Below the pieces are notes generated by a model. That model saw nothing but the letters and a program-made list of their open reading frames with translations, was not told the DNA's origin and ran no database searches. A program made the translations under genes and the position numbers. Source: Puia sp963703355 (lineage in GTDB: Bacteria; Bacteroidota; Bacteroidia; Chitinophagales; Chitinophagaceae). Taken from it: DNA of 64,000 nt. The stretch spans positions 1,364,001-1,428,000 of the forward strand of contig OY969813.1 of the NCBI GenBank assembly GCA_963703355.1, given 5' to 3'. Shown in pieces: positions 26,350 to 34,896 of the stretch (its first letter is position 1; each line of letters opens with the position of its first letter).

Positions 26350-27384
26350 ATGAAACAGCTACATATCATCTTATTTTTGTTGCTCACCTCTTCGGGTCTA
26401 ACTTCTTGTCATTTTTATAAGTGTTGTGCACCAGTTCAATACCCCGGTAACTGGGTCAAGGAATCGGACTTCAAAGGAATGGGCCGCAGTGAAGCGGTTG
26501 GTTTTACGATTAACAATTTCGCATATGTAGGAACTGGTTGGGATGGTGGCGATCAAAGATTTAGAGATTTTTGGAAGTGTGATACTTCCGGTTCATGGGA
26601 GCAGGTTGCGGCATTACCACAGGGCGCCGAACGAAGTTCTGCTGTCGGGTTTTCAGTGAATGGTTTTGGATTTTGCGGTACAGGTTATGACGGAATCAAA
26701 TATCTCAATGATTTTTACAAATTTGATCCCGCGGCAAATGTCTGGACAATATCAACCGCTATATTTCTAGGCACACCCAGAGCGGAAGCTGTTGCATTCG
26801 CTATTGGAAATCTCGGATACGTGGGAACGGGCTTTGATGGAACCAATGCTATGGCAGATTTTTACTGTTATGATCCTTCCGGTGATTCCTGGACAACTAT
26901 TGACTTTCCAGGTAACAAAAGATATGGGGCAGCTAGTTTCGAATATAACAATCAGGGTTATATCGTAACTGGTGTAGACAGTGGAATCATGCAAACCGAT
27001 TTCTGGGTATTCAATCCAGCTTCTGACACGTCCAAGTGGCTGCAACTTCGCCATATTTCCAACGTCAGTAAAGATTCTTATGATGACGGTTACACAAATA
27101 TTGCACGATGGAATGCAGCAGCATTCGTAATTGGAGACAAAGCATATATCAGCACGGGCGAAAACGGAATCTATTATACCTACACTTGGGAATATGATTT
27201 TGCCCCAGATCTCTGGACACAAAAAACACCATTTGAAGGACCCGCTACATCCGGTGCTGTTGGATTGAGTGTTTCAGGCAGAGGTTTTCTGGCAACAGGA
27301 AGAACTGCACTGGGTCAGTCAGCAGCATCTGATAACCTGTGGGAGTTCCAACCAAATGTTATGGAGAATCCAAATGACAATTAA
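26350..27384 (+). CDS. Kelch-repeat lipoprotein
   Basis: 344 residues from the ATG at 26350. Lipoprotein signal ending in the lipobox LTSC. At least five to six Kelch-type repeats follow, each with a pattern like VGFTINNFAYVGTGWDGG, then an aromatic/FDP strand (KFDPAANVWT, CYDPSGDSWTT, EYDFAPDLWTQ). It is probably a surface beta-propeller for binding. The LytTR regulator begins 33 bp downstream on the same strand. Ligand unknown. Confidence 0.9.
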   Translation: MKQLHIILFLLLTSSGLTSCHFYKCCAPVQYPGNWVKESDFKGMGRSEAVGFTINNFAYVGTGWDGGDQRFRDFWKCDTSGSWEQVAALPQGAERSSAVGFSVNGFGFCGTGYDGIKYLNDFYKFDPAANVWTISTAIFLGTPRAEAVAFAIGNLGYVGTGFDGTNAMADFYCYDPSGDSWTTIDFPGNKRYGAASFEYNNQGYIVTGVDSGIMQTDFWVFNPASDTSKWLQLRHISNVSKDSYDDGYTNIARWNAAAFVIGDKAYISTGENGIYYTYTWEYDFAPDLWTQKTPFEGPATSGAVGLSVSGRGFLATGRTALGQSAASDNLWEFQPNVMENPNDN

Positions 27385-27417
27385 ATTTAGTTGGTTCTTT
27401 TTTACAATCTTTGCCAA

Positions 27418-28239
27418 ATGAACAGGGAGAGAAATAAAATAATTAACCATTATCATGATGTGCTGCTGTTTATTATTTTAATCCCAATCATCAACGCACT
27501 AAATTATTATCTCACTTATTCGTCGATAGTATTTAATACCCATACGCTACTGACTTTTTCAATTGACACTATCCAGGGATATGCTGCATGGTGGATCATT
27601 CGCTCCAGCATATTGCAGCTGGATAGGAAATTGCCCTATTCACCGAATCCAATTAAGAGAATCGTTATTCAATTGGTATTAACAACCATTTCCGCACTGG
27701 CTGTAATAATTATTACTACAGAATTAATTAACTGGATTGCAAAAGATACACCGGTGCCCTCCAATTTTTACCGATTCGATATTTTTATTTTCGTTATCTG
27801 GTTTTTGGTAGTGAATGGAATCTATATCGGTTTGCACTATTATATGGTGTGGAATGAATCTGAAAAATTAAGGGATGAAGAGAAAAGAATTAAGGTCGAA
27901 GGCTTTCCTGTTAAAAAAGGAAAACAATCCCTGAATATTTTATTCCCCGATATAGCTGGAATCTATGTTAACGGCGATTATGCAGTACTCATAACGATGG
28001 ATAGCAATAAATATCTGCTTGACCATTCTTTGGATAAAGCTGAAAAGTCATTACCTCCGGAATTATTTTTCCGGCTTAACAGGAAATATATCCTCAACCG
28101 ACGCATGATAACGGGCTACGAAAGATCAGAAAATGCCAAAATAAAAATCCTGCTTGCACCATCCGGTAACTTCCCCGAACTGGTTCAGATGAGTAGATTG
28201 AAAGCACCCGCATTCAAAACCTGGTACCAGGCGCATTAA
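27418..28239 (+). CDS. Membrane-anchored LytTR-family transcriptional regulator
   Basis: 273 residues from ATG 27418 (an upstream start at 27391 lengthens it by nine residues without gain). Residues about 12-150 contain four membrane helices. A short linker (EKLRDEEKRIKVE) leads to a LytTR DNA-binding domain (about 170-270), with YVNGDYAVLITMDSNKYLLDHSLD and FFRLNRKYILNRRMITGY, the usual LytTR strand and helix pattern. There is no receiver domain. LytTR proteins bind direct repeats of about 9 bp; two similar sequences flank the spacer just downstream. Confidence 0.9.
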   Translation: MNRERNKIINHYHDVLLFIILIPIINALNYYLTYSSIVFNTHTLLTFSIDTIQGYAAWWIIRSSILQLDRKLPYSPNPIKRIVIQLVLTTISALAVIIITTELINWIAKDTPVPSNFYRFDIFIFVIWFLVVNGIYIGLHYYMVWNESEKLRDEEKRIKVEGFPVKKGKQSLNILFPDIAGIYVNGDYAVLITMDSNKYLLDHSLDKAEKSLPPELFFRLNRKYILNRRMITGYERSENAKIKILLAPSGNFPELVQMSRLKAPAFKTWYQAH

Positions 28240-28337
28240 TCAATACAGTTGAACCTCTGATTTGATACATTTCAACGGAATTGCCTCTCAAAAAACCTTC
28301 ACACCATTCATTCTAACAGGATATTCAATACAGTTGA
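28240..28337. promoter_or_regulatory. Pair of 13-bp direct repeats, possible LytTR sites
   Basis: TCAATACAGTTGA occurs at 28240-28252 and again at 28325-28337, 85 bp apart (about eight helical turns). ACAGTTGA plus the next base matches 8 of 9 positions of the published LytTR site [TA][AC][CA]GTTN[AG][TG]. They lie between the LytTR gene and the serine hydrolase gene. Function is inferred. Confidence 0.45.
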
Positions 28338-28404
28338 CGGTTTTTGAATGCCTAAAATTCGGTCCGCCTGGTACCCCGTCGTTGCTTTGTCGAAAATTAC
28401 TTAC

Positions 28405-29577
28405 ATGAAAAAGGTTCTTTTATCTCTGTTGATCGCCTCATCCATCGTTATCTTAACATTTGCACAGACAAAAAATGCAGCTACAGCCTGCGAACCGGAC
28501 GTTCCTATCAACAAGAATTTTTCAAAAGCCGCTATTATAGATAGTATCATGAGAAAATACGTGGCCGGTGGATTGCCGGGCGTTTCTATGGCAGTTTACA
28601 CAGAACTGGAAGGCTGGTGGGCCGACGCTGCAGGTTATTCCAAACTGGAAACCAAAGCGCCAATGACCAATTGCAACATCCAATATCTCCAGAGTGTGTC
28701 CAAAACCTATATGGCAGTTGTGATATTAAAATTGTATGAAGAAGGAAAAATTAAACTGGATGCATCGATCACCAGTTATCTGCCCAGGAAATACAGCAGA
28801 TATATTAAGGGTGCGGATAAAATGACCGTTCGGATGCTGCTCAATCATACTTCCGGTGTACCTGATTACGGCAATAATCCCGTATTTGTTGCCAATATCA
28901 TTCTACATCCAACTACCATTTTCAAAATGGAGGAAGCCATTTCCTGTCTTGCTGACGAAAGTCCCATTTTCGAACCTGGTACAAGACATTCCTATTCAAA
29001 CACCAACTATCTGTTGCTGGCTATGATTGCTGATGTGATCACCGGAGATCATGCAAAATACATGGAAGAAAAAATCTTCAAACCATTGGGCCTGAATCAC
29101 ACATTTTATAAAAGCAGCAAAGACTATCTCCACTATCCGGCACTCACGGATTCTTATTGGGATGTACTGAACAGTGGCAGGCCTGCCAATATTACTCCGC
29201 TCCAGAAAGCCAATGTTGCCATGTTAAAAGGTGATGATGGAATTGTTTGTACAACCACCGATGCCATAAAATTCCTCAAGGGGCTTGTGGAAAACAAACT
29301 TTTACATGATTCTACATTTGCACTCATGCTGCATTGGGTAAATGATGATAAAGGAAATCCTATTTACGGACTTGGACTGGTTCACTATGAAGCAGGTGGT
29401 CTTGTTGGTTACGGTCACAGCGGTGGTGGAATTGGCGCGGGATGTGTTTTAATATATGTCCCTTCAAAAAAAACCTATTTGTTTATGGCAACCAATCTTG
29501 GGGTACTTATTGAAAGCGACCTCTCTAAAAAGGCAGACGGGTTGAAGGAAGAAATCCTTGCTGCCCTGTTGTTTTAA
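28405..29577 (+). CDS. Serine hydrolase of the class C beta-lactamase family, exported
   Basis: 390 residues from ATG 28405, which starts a clean signal peptide (MKKVLLSLLIASSIVILTFA); an ATG at 28348 adds an implausible leader. Catalytic motifs: SVSK (Ser97 to Lys100), YSN in HSYSNTNY, and HSG in YGHSGGG, the SxxK/YxN/HxG triad of PBP4*/AmpC-like enzymes. These act as D,D-peptidases, esterases or beta-lactamases; which one is open. Adjacent to a LytTR regulator with candidate operators in the spacer. Confidence 0.9.
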   Translation: MKKVLLSLLIASSIVILTFAQTKNAATACEPDVPINKNFSKAAIIDSIMRKYVAGGLPGVSMAVYTELEGWWADAAGYSKLETKAPMTNCNIQYLQSVSKTYMAVVILKLYEEGKIKLDASITSYLPRKYSRYIKGADKMTVRMLLNHTSGVPDYGNNPVFVANIILHPTTIFKMEEAISCLADESPIFEPGTRHSYSNTNYLLLAMIADVITGDHAKYMEEKIFKPLGLNHTFYKSSKDYLHYPALTDSYWDVLNSGRPANITPLQKANVAMLKGDDGIVCTTTDAIKFLKGLVENKLLHDSTFALMLHWVNDDKGNPIYGLGLVHYEAGGLVGYGHSGGGIGAGCVLIYVPSKKTYLFMATNLGVLIESDLSKKADGLKEEILAALLF

Positions 29578-29602
29578 TTGAAGGAGATTACGCCGTTCAA
29601 TA

Positions 29603-30022
29603 TTAATTTCTAATGTAAGTTGAAGATCCTGAACCGACCGAACCACTAAAATCATAAGAAAATGTCAAAGTGTCATTTGTAATCGAATAATATGTAATTG
29701 AATCTGTCGCACTATTTGCCTTAAAATAACCGATACGATTTATGCTTTGCCCCCCAAGATTTTCGGCTATGGACGTGGTATAAACCCCTGAGTTAACTAT
29801 CATGTTATTTATTTTTAGAACCCAACCGGTATTTGTAAATGTTAAAGATTGGCTGATTCCGGAATTTATGGGGGTCAAAGGATTTAAAGGTCCAGGAGCA
29901 CCGTCATTAAATGTTGAGATCCAATTCCAATCTCCCACAACACTGGGTGCTGACATATTTGATTTCTTGCAACTTATAGATATTACGATTGCCAGAAAAA
30001 GCATGGTCATCTTTTCTTTCAT
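29603..30022 (-). CDS. Small lipoprotein of unknown function
   Basis: 139 residues from the ATG at 30022 (longer TTG/ATG frames lack a proper signal). Lipobox is VISISCKKSN. The mature part begins VVGDWNWISTFNDG and is beta-rich (LTFTNTGWVLKINN, DTLTFSYDFSG), resembling lipocalin-like lipoproteins of Bacteroidota. It is convergent with the serine hydrolase gene, 25 bp apart. Ligand unknown. Confidence 0.75.
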   Translation of the reverse strand: MKEKMTMLFLAIVISISCKKSNMSAPSVVGDWNWISTFNDGAPGPLNPLTPINSGISQSLTFTNTGWVLKINNMIVNSGVYTTSIAENLGGQSINRIGYFKANSATDSITYYSITNDTLTFSYDFSGSVGSGSSTYIRN

Positions 30023-30120
30023 TAAATCCTTTTTCGGTGATGACAAATGCATCGGTAAATAGGTTGCCTTAAAGTTTACTGAAATTTTATTTGTTATTCA
30101 TCTTTCATTTACGTTTTTTA

Positions 30121-30288
30121 TCAGCGGGCCTTGTAATTTTTAGCAACGGGAATTTTATGAGAATGTCCGGTTGTACCATTGGGAGAATGGATCAGATATA
30201 AGAAATATGGTGCGACACACGAATCGGAGCCGAAATGGTTATATCCGATACCATTCCAATGCATTTTTATTTTCACCTGAAATATCAT
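30121..30288 (-). CDS. 55-codon ORF coupled to SMP-30 by a TAATG overlap; unknown or remnant
   Basis: Found by direct reading. The SMP-30 stop TAA (30290-30288) overlaps an ATG (30288-30286). The frame continues for 55 codons to TGA at 30121. The peptide is rich in Gly, His, Tyr and Asn (for example HWNGIGYNHFGSDS, IPVAKNYKAR) and looks protein-like, but I recognise no family. Its fifth to eighth residues VKIK repeat the C-terminus of SMP-30. It may be a real small protein or the decayed 3' end of a lost gene. Confidence 0.4.
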   Translation of the reverse strand: MIFQVKIKMHWNGIGYNHFGSDSCVAPYFLYLIHSPNGTTGHSHKIPVAKNYKAR

Positions 30289-31319
30289 TATTTAATCTTC
30301 ACGCGAAGTACCCAGTCGTTGGCGGTAATGTACAAAACATCTTTTGATTCGTTGAAAGCGCAGTTGGAAGTTTGTTTGTTGTAAATTCTGATCAGGCCCA
30401 ACAATTTACCCTCCGGAGAAATAATATTGATTCCGTCGGGTCCTGAACTGAAGATATTTCCATACTTGTCGATCTTAAAACCATCAGCACCCGTTTTCAT
30501 ATTGATAGCTTTCTTCTTCATTTCATAGCCATCCAAAAGTATTTTACCGGATTGTATATTCCCGTTACTATCCAGTTGATAGGCATACCATTTTGTATGG
30601 TCATCACTACTACCAATATATAATGTCTTTTCATCCGGAGATAGCGCTATACCGTTAGGTCGTGAAATGCTGTCGATCAGTAAACTCAGTTTACCGGTAT
30701 TGCTGATTTTGTAAACTCCTTCAAAATTCAGCTCTCTGGTAGGATCCTTATCCCATTTGGGTAAGCCGTAGATAGGATCAGTGAAATAAATATTGTTTCT
30801 GCTGTCAGCAACCAGATCGTTCGGACTGTTGAATTTCTTTCCATGATAATTTTTCGCCAGTACAATGAATGATGGTTTTGGTGACTCCAGTGAAGCATCC
30901 ATACGCACTACCTGCCGATTTCCAGACTGACACAACAATAATCTGCCATCCTTATCAAGAGCGAGTCCGTTGGATCCATTTTCACCATTTCGGTAAGCAG
31001 TATCTGTATAACCCGATGGCGTAAGATATAATACCGGCGTATCTGTTCCATCCCATTTGTAAATCTTATTTTCTCTTACAGCTGAGAAAAGTAACATTTT
31101 GTTTGATGGCACCCACACAGGTCCTTCACACCACTTGTAATTTTTACCGATGCGCTCAACCACAGCCTGACTGTTGATAATATTCGTATCAGTGCCTTCA
31201 AACAATTCCACTTTACCAAAAGAGCTATCAACAGCGGCAGCAACCTGTTTCTCATTTTTGTAATTACAGCTGCAGAGACTAAATACACAGAACAGTGTGC
31301 TAAGAAAAATATAATTCAT
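30288..31319 (-). CDS. SMP-30/gluconolactonase-like lipoprotein
   Basis: 343 residues from the ATG at 31319, giving a lipoprotein signal (MNYIFLSTLFCVFSLCSCN). A GTG at 31346 overlaps the upstream GGT stop as GTGA, and an ATG at 31328 is also possible. Core motifs: CEGPVWVPSNKMLLFSAV, GSNGLALDKDGRLLLCQSG, FNSPNDLVADSRNNIYFTDP and RPNGIALSPDEKTLYIGSS, the six-bladed propeller and metal-site Asn/Asp residues of the SMP-30 family. It probably hydrolyses lactones in the periplasm. Downstream partner of a GGT. Confidence 0.92.
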   Translation of the reverse strand: MNYIFLSTLFCVFSLCSCNYKNEKQVAAAVDSSFGKVELFEGTDTNIINSQAVVERIGKNYKWCEGPVWVPSNKMLLFSAVRENKIYKWDGTDTPVLYLTPSGYTDTAYRNGENGSNGLALDKDGRLLLCQSGNRQVVRMDASLESPKPSFIVLAKNYHGKKFNSPNDLVADSRNNIYFTDPIYGLPKWDKDPTRELNFEGVYKISNTGKLSLLIDSISRPNGIALSPDEKTLYIGSSDDHTKWYAYQLDSNGNIQSGKILLDGYEMKKKAINMKTGADGFKIDKYGNIFSSGPDGINIISPEGKLLGLIRIYNKQTSNCAFNESKDVLYITANDWVLRVKIK

Positions 31320-31342
31320 GATGGCCATCGTTAATAAATTAT

Positions 31343-33307
31343 TCACCAGGCAATGCCGTAGTCTTCACCATAATTACTGCTGCCACCCCAGAAACTGCCG
31401 TGTTTTGTATCGTAGTAAATAGCGTTGACCGGACCACTGGTATGATCTGAGAAACGCATGGTGTAACCCATATTTTTCAGGTCATTTCTCACCGAAGAAT
31501 CTGTTTTGCAGTTTAATAAAATATAACCGGGTCTGGGCTGGCGGTCAATTTTTTTATCTCCACCCAGCGAAAGCCAAAGCTGATCCGTATTTATATTAGC
31601 CGCTTCCGTTGCCTGTTGCACGGTCATATTGAATTCAACAACATTCAGAAAAAACTGTAAAAGATTCTGATCCTGTGTATCACCGCCCTGCACAGCAAAT
31701 GAGAGAAATGGCTTTTCATCTTTCATAGCGAGTGTAGGTGTTAAAGTAACTCTTGGTTTTTTGTAAGGCTCAAGCACGTTAAACGGATCGAGTGTGGAAT
31801 CCAGCACAAAACTTTGCATACGCTGACTCATGCCTACTCCTGTATTTCCTGCGATGCAGGCGGGAAGCCATCCGCCACTGGGTGTTACGGAAACCACCCA
31901 GCCTTCTTCGTCACAGGCTTCAATGGATGTGGTGCCGCGCCAGAGTCTGTCCTGATATTGTGCTTCCTCCTGAGGGCTCAACACAGTACGCTGAACGCCG
32001 AACGCAGCATGCTGAACACTTTTATCCGCAGTAGCTTCAGCAAAGGAGGATAATGGGGCATTCTCGTTTTTCGCAGATGAGTTTAAAGCCACGCTGCTTG
32101 CTGGCCATCCTTTTCCAAATCTGGATTTCAGCAGATCTGTATATGGATTTGTTTTCCCTTCAAAGGGATATGGATCTCCAGGGGCGCAGAGACTGTCATT
32201 GTATTTATATTGAATTTGTGATGCTCTTAGTTTTGCATATTCTTTACTAAGCAAACCTTTGATGGGTTCATCGGGTTTGAAATAGGGATCCCCGTAATAA
32301 AAATCACGGTCAGCAAAACTCATATTCATGGTCTGATAAATCGTATGAATGTATTTAGTGCTGTTGTATCCCATGGATCGCAGGTCGATGTTTTCAAGAA
32401 TATTCAGACTTTGCAATAATGCGGCACCCTGCGACCATTGTTGCAATTTATATACTTCGATTCCTTTATAATTTACATGCAGCGGTTCTTCTTCCATAGG
32501 TTTCCATCTTGCAAGATCTTCCATGCTGATGAGTCCGCCCTGCTCCTGACAACCACGCACAAATTCCTTTGCGATATCACCCTTGTAAAATCTGTCGTAG
32601 GCAGCATAGATCGCTTCCTTTCTTGTTTTATGTTGTTTGAGTGCCAGGTCTTCAGCTTCCACCATTTTCGTAAGCGTTGCCAGTAAATCTTTCTGAACAA
32701 AAATCTCTCCCGGTTCAGGTGCTTCTCTTTTTTCTCCGGGATGTGTAATAAAAACTTTGCTGCTGTAAGGCCATTGTTTAATCCAGGAAAGATTTCGTTG
32801 CATATTATTTGCGGCCATAGCTTCAATCGGATATCCGGCCGCAAGTTGCATGGCGGGAGTAAGCACCTGTTTCAAACTCATCGTACCATATTCTGCCAGC
32901 ATATAACAAAGACCTCCGGGTGTACCGGGAGTAACGGCGGCTAACGGTCCATACTCAGGTGGGAAATAATATCCTTTGGATTTGTAATAAGCAGTCGTTG
33001 CTTTACCAGGAGCAAATCCAAGTGCATCTATGGAAATAACTTTTTTTGTTTTTGGATTGTAAATGATGGCCTGCGTTTCCCCACCCCAACTCAACACTGC
33101 CCATTGGGTACACATCGAAGCCAGCATAGCACAGGCAGCATCTATCGCATTGCCACCCTGTTGAAAAATCTGGGCTCCTGATTCAGCACCCAATGGTTTA
33201 CCAGTGATCGCCATCCAGTGTTTGCCATGCAGGGGTGGCTTTTCTGTTTTCTGCGACCACGCAGTTTCACAACAAACGAAAAGTATAATAAACAGAATGC
33301 ATTTCAT
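31343..33307 (-). CDS. Gamma-glutamyltransferase-family Ntn hydrolase with an in-frame repeat insertion
   Basis: 654 residues, longer than the 560-590 usual for the family. Signal peptide (MKCILFIILFVCCETAWSQ), then GGNAIDAACAMLASM and AVTPGTPGG, as in GGT alpha subunits. The expected self-cleavage/nucleophile Thr is at 459-460 (WRGTTSIEACDEEGW), and the PSGGW substrate loop follows. Residues about 420-445 (SFAEATADK, then VQHAAFGVQ) are encoded by a tandem-repeat element inserted in frame in the linker just before the nucleophile. It starts the unit GGT, SMP-30, small ORF. Enzyme activity is likely but unproven. Confidence 0.9.
   Translation of the reverse strand: MKCILFIILFVCCETAWSQKTEKPPLHGKHWMAITGKPLGAESGAQIFQQGGNAIDAACAMLASMCTQWAVLSWGGETQAIIYNPKTKKVISIDALGFAPGKATTAYYKSKGYYFPPEYGPLAAVTPGTPGGLCYMLAEYGTMSLKQVLTPAMQLAAGYPIEAMAANNMQRNLSWIKQWPYSSKVFITHPGEKREAPEPGEIFVQKDLLATLTKMVEAEDLALKQHKTRKEAIYAAYDRFYKGDIAKEFVRGCQEQGGLISMEDLARWKPMEEEPLHVNYKGIEVYKLQQWSQGAALLQSLNILENIDLRSMGYNSTKYIHTIYQTMNMSFADRDFYYGDPYFKPDEPIKGLLSKEYAKLRASQIQYKYNDSLCAPGDPYPFEGKTNPYTDLLKSRFGKGWPASSVALNSSAKNENAPLSSFAEATADKSVQHAAFGVQRTVLSPQEEAQYQDRLWRGTTSIEACDEEGWVVSVTPSGGWLPACIAGNTGVGMSQRMQSFVLDSTLDPFNVLEPYKKPRVTLTPTLAMKDEKPFLSFAVQGGDTQDQNLLQFFLNVVEFNMTVQQATEAANINTDQLWLSLGGDKKIDRQPRPGYILLNCKTDSSVRNDLKNMGYTMRFSDHTSGPVNAIYYDTKHGSFWGGSSNYGEDYGIAW
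31990..32053. repeat. Heptamer repeat element embedded in a GGT coding sequence
   Basis: 31990-32017 is exactly four heptamers: GCTGAAC GCCGAAC GCAGCAT GCTGAAC. It is followed to 32053 by GTAGCTTCAGCAAAGGAGG-type sequence whose reverse complement encodes SFAEATADK. The reading frame is kept. Confidence 0.8.
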
Positions 33308-33356
33308 ACAAATTATTGTCTCTTAAAGTTAGGGATTGAAATTGATTTAGATGACG

Positions 33357-33405
33357 GTTGACCGTTGACCGTTGACCGTTGGCAGTTGGCAGTTGGCAGT
33401 TGGCG
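33357..33405. repeat. Seven phase-perfect heptamers (GTTGACC x3, GTTGGCA x3, GTTGGCG)
   Basis: 49 bp of uninterrupted heptamers between the divergent GGT and DUF2130 genes, about 50 bp upstream of the GGT ATG. No inverted partner of this word family was seen nearby. Confidence 0.9.
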
Positions 33406-33437
33406 GCTTTAAAAGAATATCAACATTTGTCTCTAGC

Positions 33438-33483
33438 ACCCTCACACTCCCACACTCTCACACCCTCACACTCTCACACTTTC
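33438..33483. repeat. Octamer array of CTCACACT words
   Basis: About five octamer-like words (CACCCTCA, CACTCCCA, CACTCTCA, CACCCTCA, CACTCTCA) end 28 bp before the DUF2130 ATG. Same family as the repeat flanking miaE but here in a 5' region. Confidence 0.8.
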
Positions 33484-33511
33484 TTTATTTACCTTCGCAA
33501 GAAAAAACCGA

Positions 33512-34765
33512 ATGCCCACCACCATCAAATGTCCGAATTGTCGTTTTGAGTTTGCGATGGAAGAAGCTGTTTCCGAACAATATAAAAAGGATCTGCGGGA
33601 GAAGATGGTCGAATTCACCCGCAAAAAAGAAGACGAGTTTCTGAAAAAAGATCTGGAACTGACAAGAAGGCTTAAAGAACAGGAGGAAGATTTTCTCAAA
33701 AAACTGAACGAAGAGAAAAAAAATATTCAGCAAAAACTGGAAGGAGATTTGCGCAAAACCATTCATGGTGATTTTGAAAACCAGCTGCTCATATTGAAAC
33801 AATCCAATGATGAACAGCAGGAAAAATTGAAACTCGCAAGACAAAAAGAACTGGAATTTCTGCAAAAAGAGCAGGCCCTGAAAATAAAAGAGGAAGAAAT
33901 GGAAATTTCCAGCCAGCGCACATTACAGGAAGAGCGCGTTAAGATCGCTGAGGAAATCCGTCGGCTCGAAGAACAAAAAAATCAGTCGAAGGAAACCGAT
34001 TTTCAGTTGCAGTTGAAAGAAAAAGAAAAACAACTGGAAGATCAGCGCAAACTGATTGAAGAAATGAAACGCAGGGCAGACCAGGGCTCTATGCAATTAC
34101 AGGGTGAGGTACAGGAACTGGCGCTGGAAAAATTATTGCAGCTGGCATTCCCTTTTGACCTGGTAGAGCCCATCGCCAAGGGAGTTCGGGGTGCGGACTG
34201 CACGCTAACGGTGAGAAATGCTTCCGGACAGGCATGCGGGAAAATTATTTACGAAAGCAAACGCACAAAAAGTTTTGAAACAGACTGGATAGATAAACTC
34301 AAGGCTGATATGCGTCAGCAGGGTGCCCAGGTTGCCATACTGGTTACGCGGGTTATGCCGAGGGACATGAACATTTTCGGTGAGAAAAACGGCATTTGGA
34401 TTTGTAATTTTTCAGAAGTGAAAGCACTCACAGAAGTTTTGCGTGACGGCATTTCTAAGATATTTCTCGCTTCCAGGAATCAACAGAACAAGGGCGACAA
34501 AATGCAGCTACTATACGACTACCTCACGAGCAGCGAATTCAGTGAACAATGGAAGGCGATAAGAGAAGGATTTTCCTCTATGAAAATGTCCATACAACGC
34601 GAAAGAGATATGATGGAAAAATTATGGAAGACACGTGAAAAGCAGTTGGAGAAAGTGCTGCTGAATGCTGCACATATCAAGGGGTCTATGGAAGGCATTT
34701 CAGGACAGGATGATTTCAACATGAACCTGATTGATGAAACGGATGAGATATTGGGAATCGAATAA
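33512..34765 (+). CDS. DUF2130 protein: zinc-ribbon-like start, long coiled coil, PD-(D/E)xK-like nuclease domain
   Basis: 417 residues. A short KCPNCRFEF motif near residue 6 is followed by a coiled coil, rich in Glu, Lys and Gln, from about 20 to 200. The conserved C-terminal domain begins ALEKLLQLAFPFDLVEPI and contains GADCTLTV and IIYESKRTK, which fit the Asp and Glu-x-Lys of a restriction-endonuclease-like fold. The tail is helical again. DUF2130 proteins are widespread and uncharacterised; a DNA-processing role is inferred from the fold pattern. Confidence 0.88.
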   Translation: MPTTIKCPNCRFEFAMEEAVSEQYKKDLREKMVEFTRKKEDEFLKKDLELTRRLKEQEEDFLKKLNEEKKNIQQKLEGDLRKTIHGDFENQLLILKQSNDEQQEKLKLARQKELEFLQKEQALKIKEEEMEISSQRTLQEERVKIAEEIRRLEEQKNQSKETDFQLQLKEKEKQLEDQRKLIEEMKRRADQGSMQLQGEVQELALEKLLQLAFPFDLVEPIAKGVRGADCTLTVRNASGQACGKIIYESKRTKSFETDWIDKLKADMRQQGAQVAILVTRVMPRDMNIFGEKNGIWICNFSEVKALTEVLRDGISKIFLASRNQQNKGDKMQLLYDYLTSSEFSEQWKAIREGFSSMKMSIQRERDMMEKLWKTREKQLEKVLLNAAHIKGSMEGISGQDDFNMNLIDETDEILGIE

Positions 34766-34798
34766 CCGATGGCGGTTGGCCGAATAAAAATAGTATTA

Positions 34799-34896
34799 GG
34801 CCTTAAGCATTATGCCTTACGCTTTAGGCTTTGGGCTTTAAGCATTATGCTTTACGCCTTACGCTTTACGCCTTACGCTTTATGCTTTATGCTTTT
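34799..34896. repeat. Fourteen in-phase heptamers of the GCTTTA family
   Basis: The 98 bp split perfectly into 14 heptamers with consensus NGCNTTA (GGCCTTA AGCATTA to TGCTTTA TGCTTTT). The last word runs into the TAA stop of the minus-strand PPTase gene. The array fills most of the spacer between the convergent DUF2130 and PPTase genes. Confidence 0.92.

Noticed and set aside
32438..32944. Several overlapping ORFs on both strands inside the GGT gene
   Set aside because: They overlap the well-supported GGT frame and show no recognisable protein character.
33351..33483. Possible CRISPR array
   Set aside because: Units are 7-8 bp and contiguous with no spacers, and no cas gene is present.
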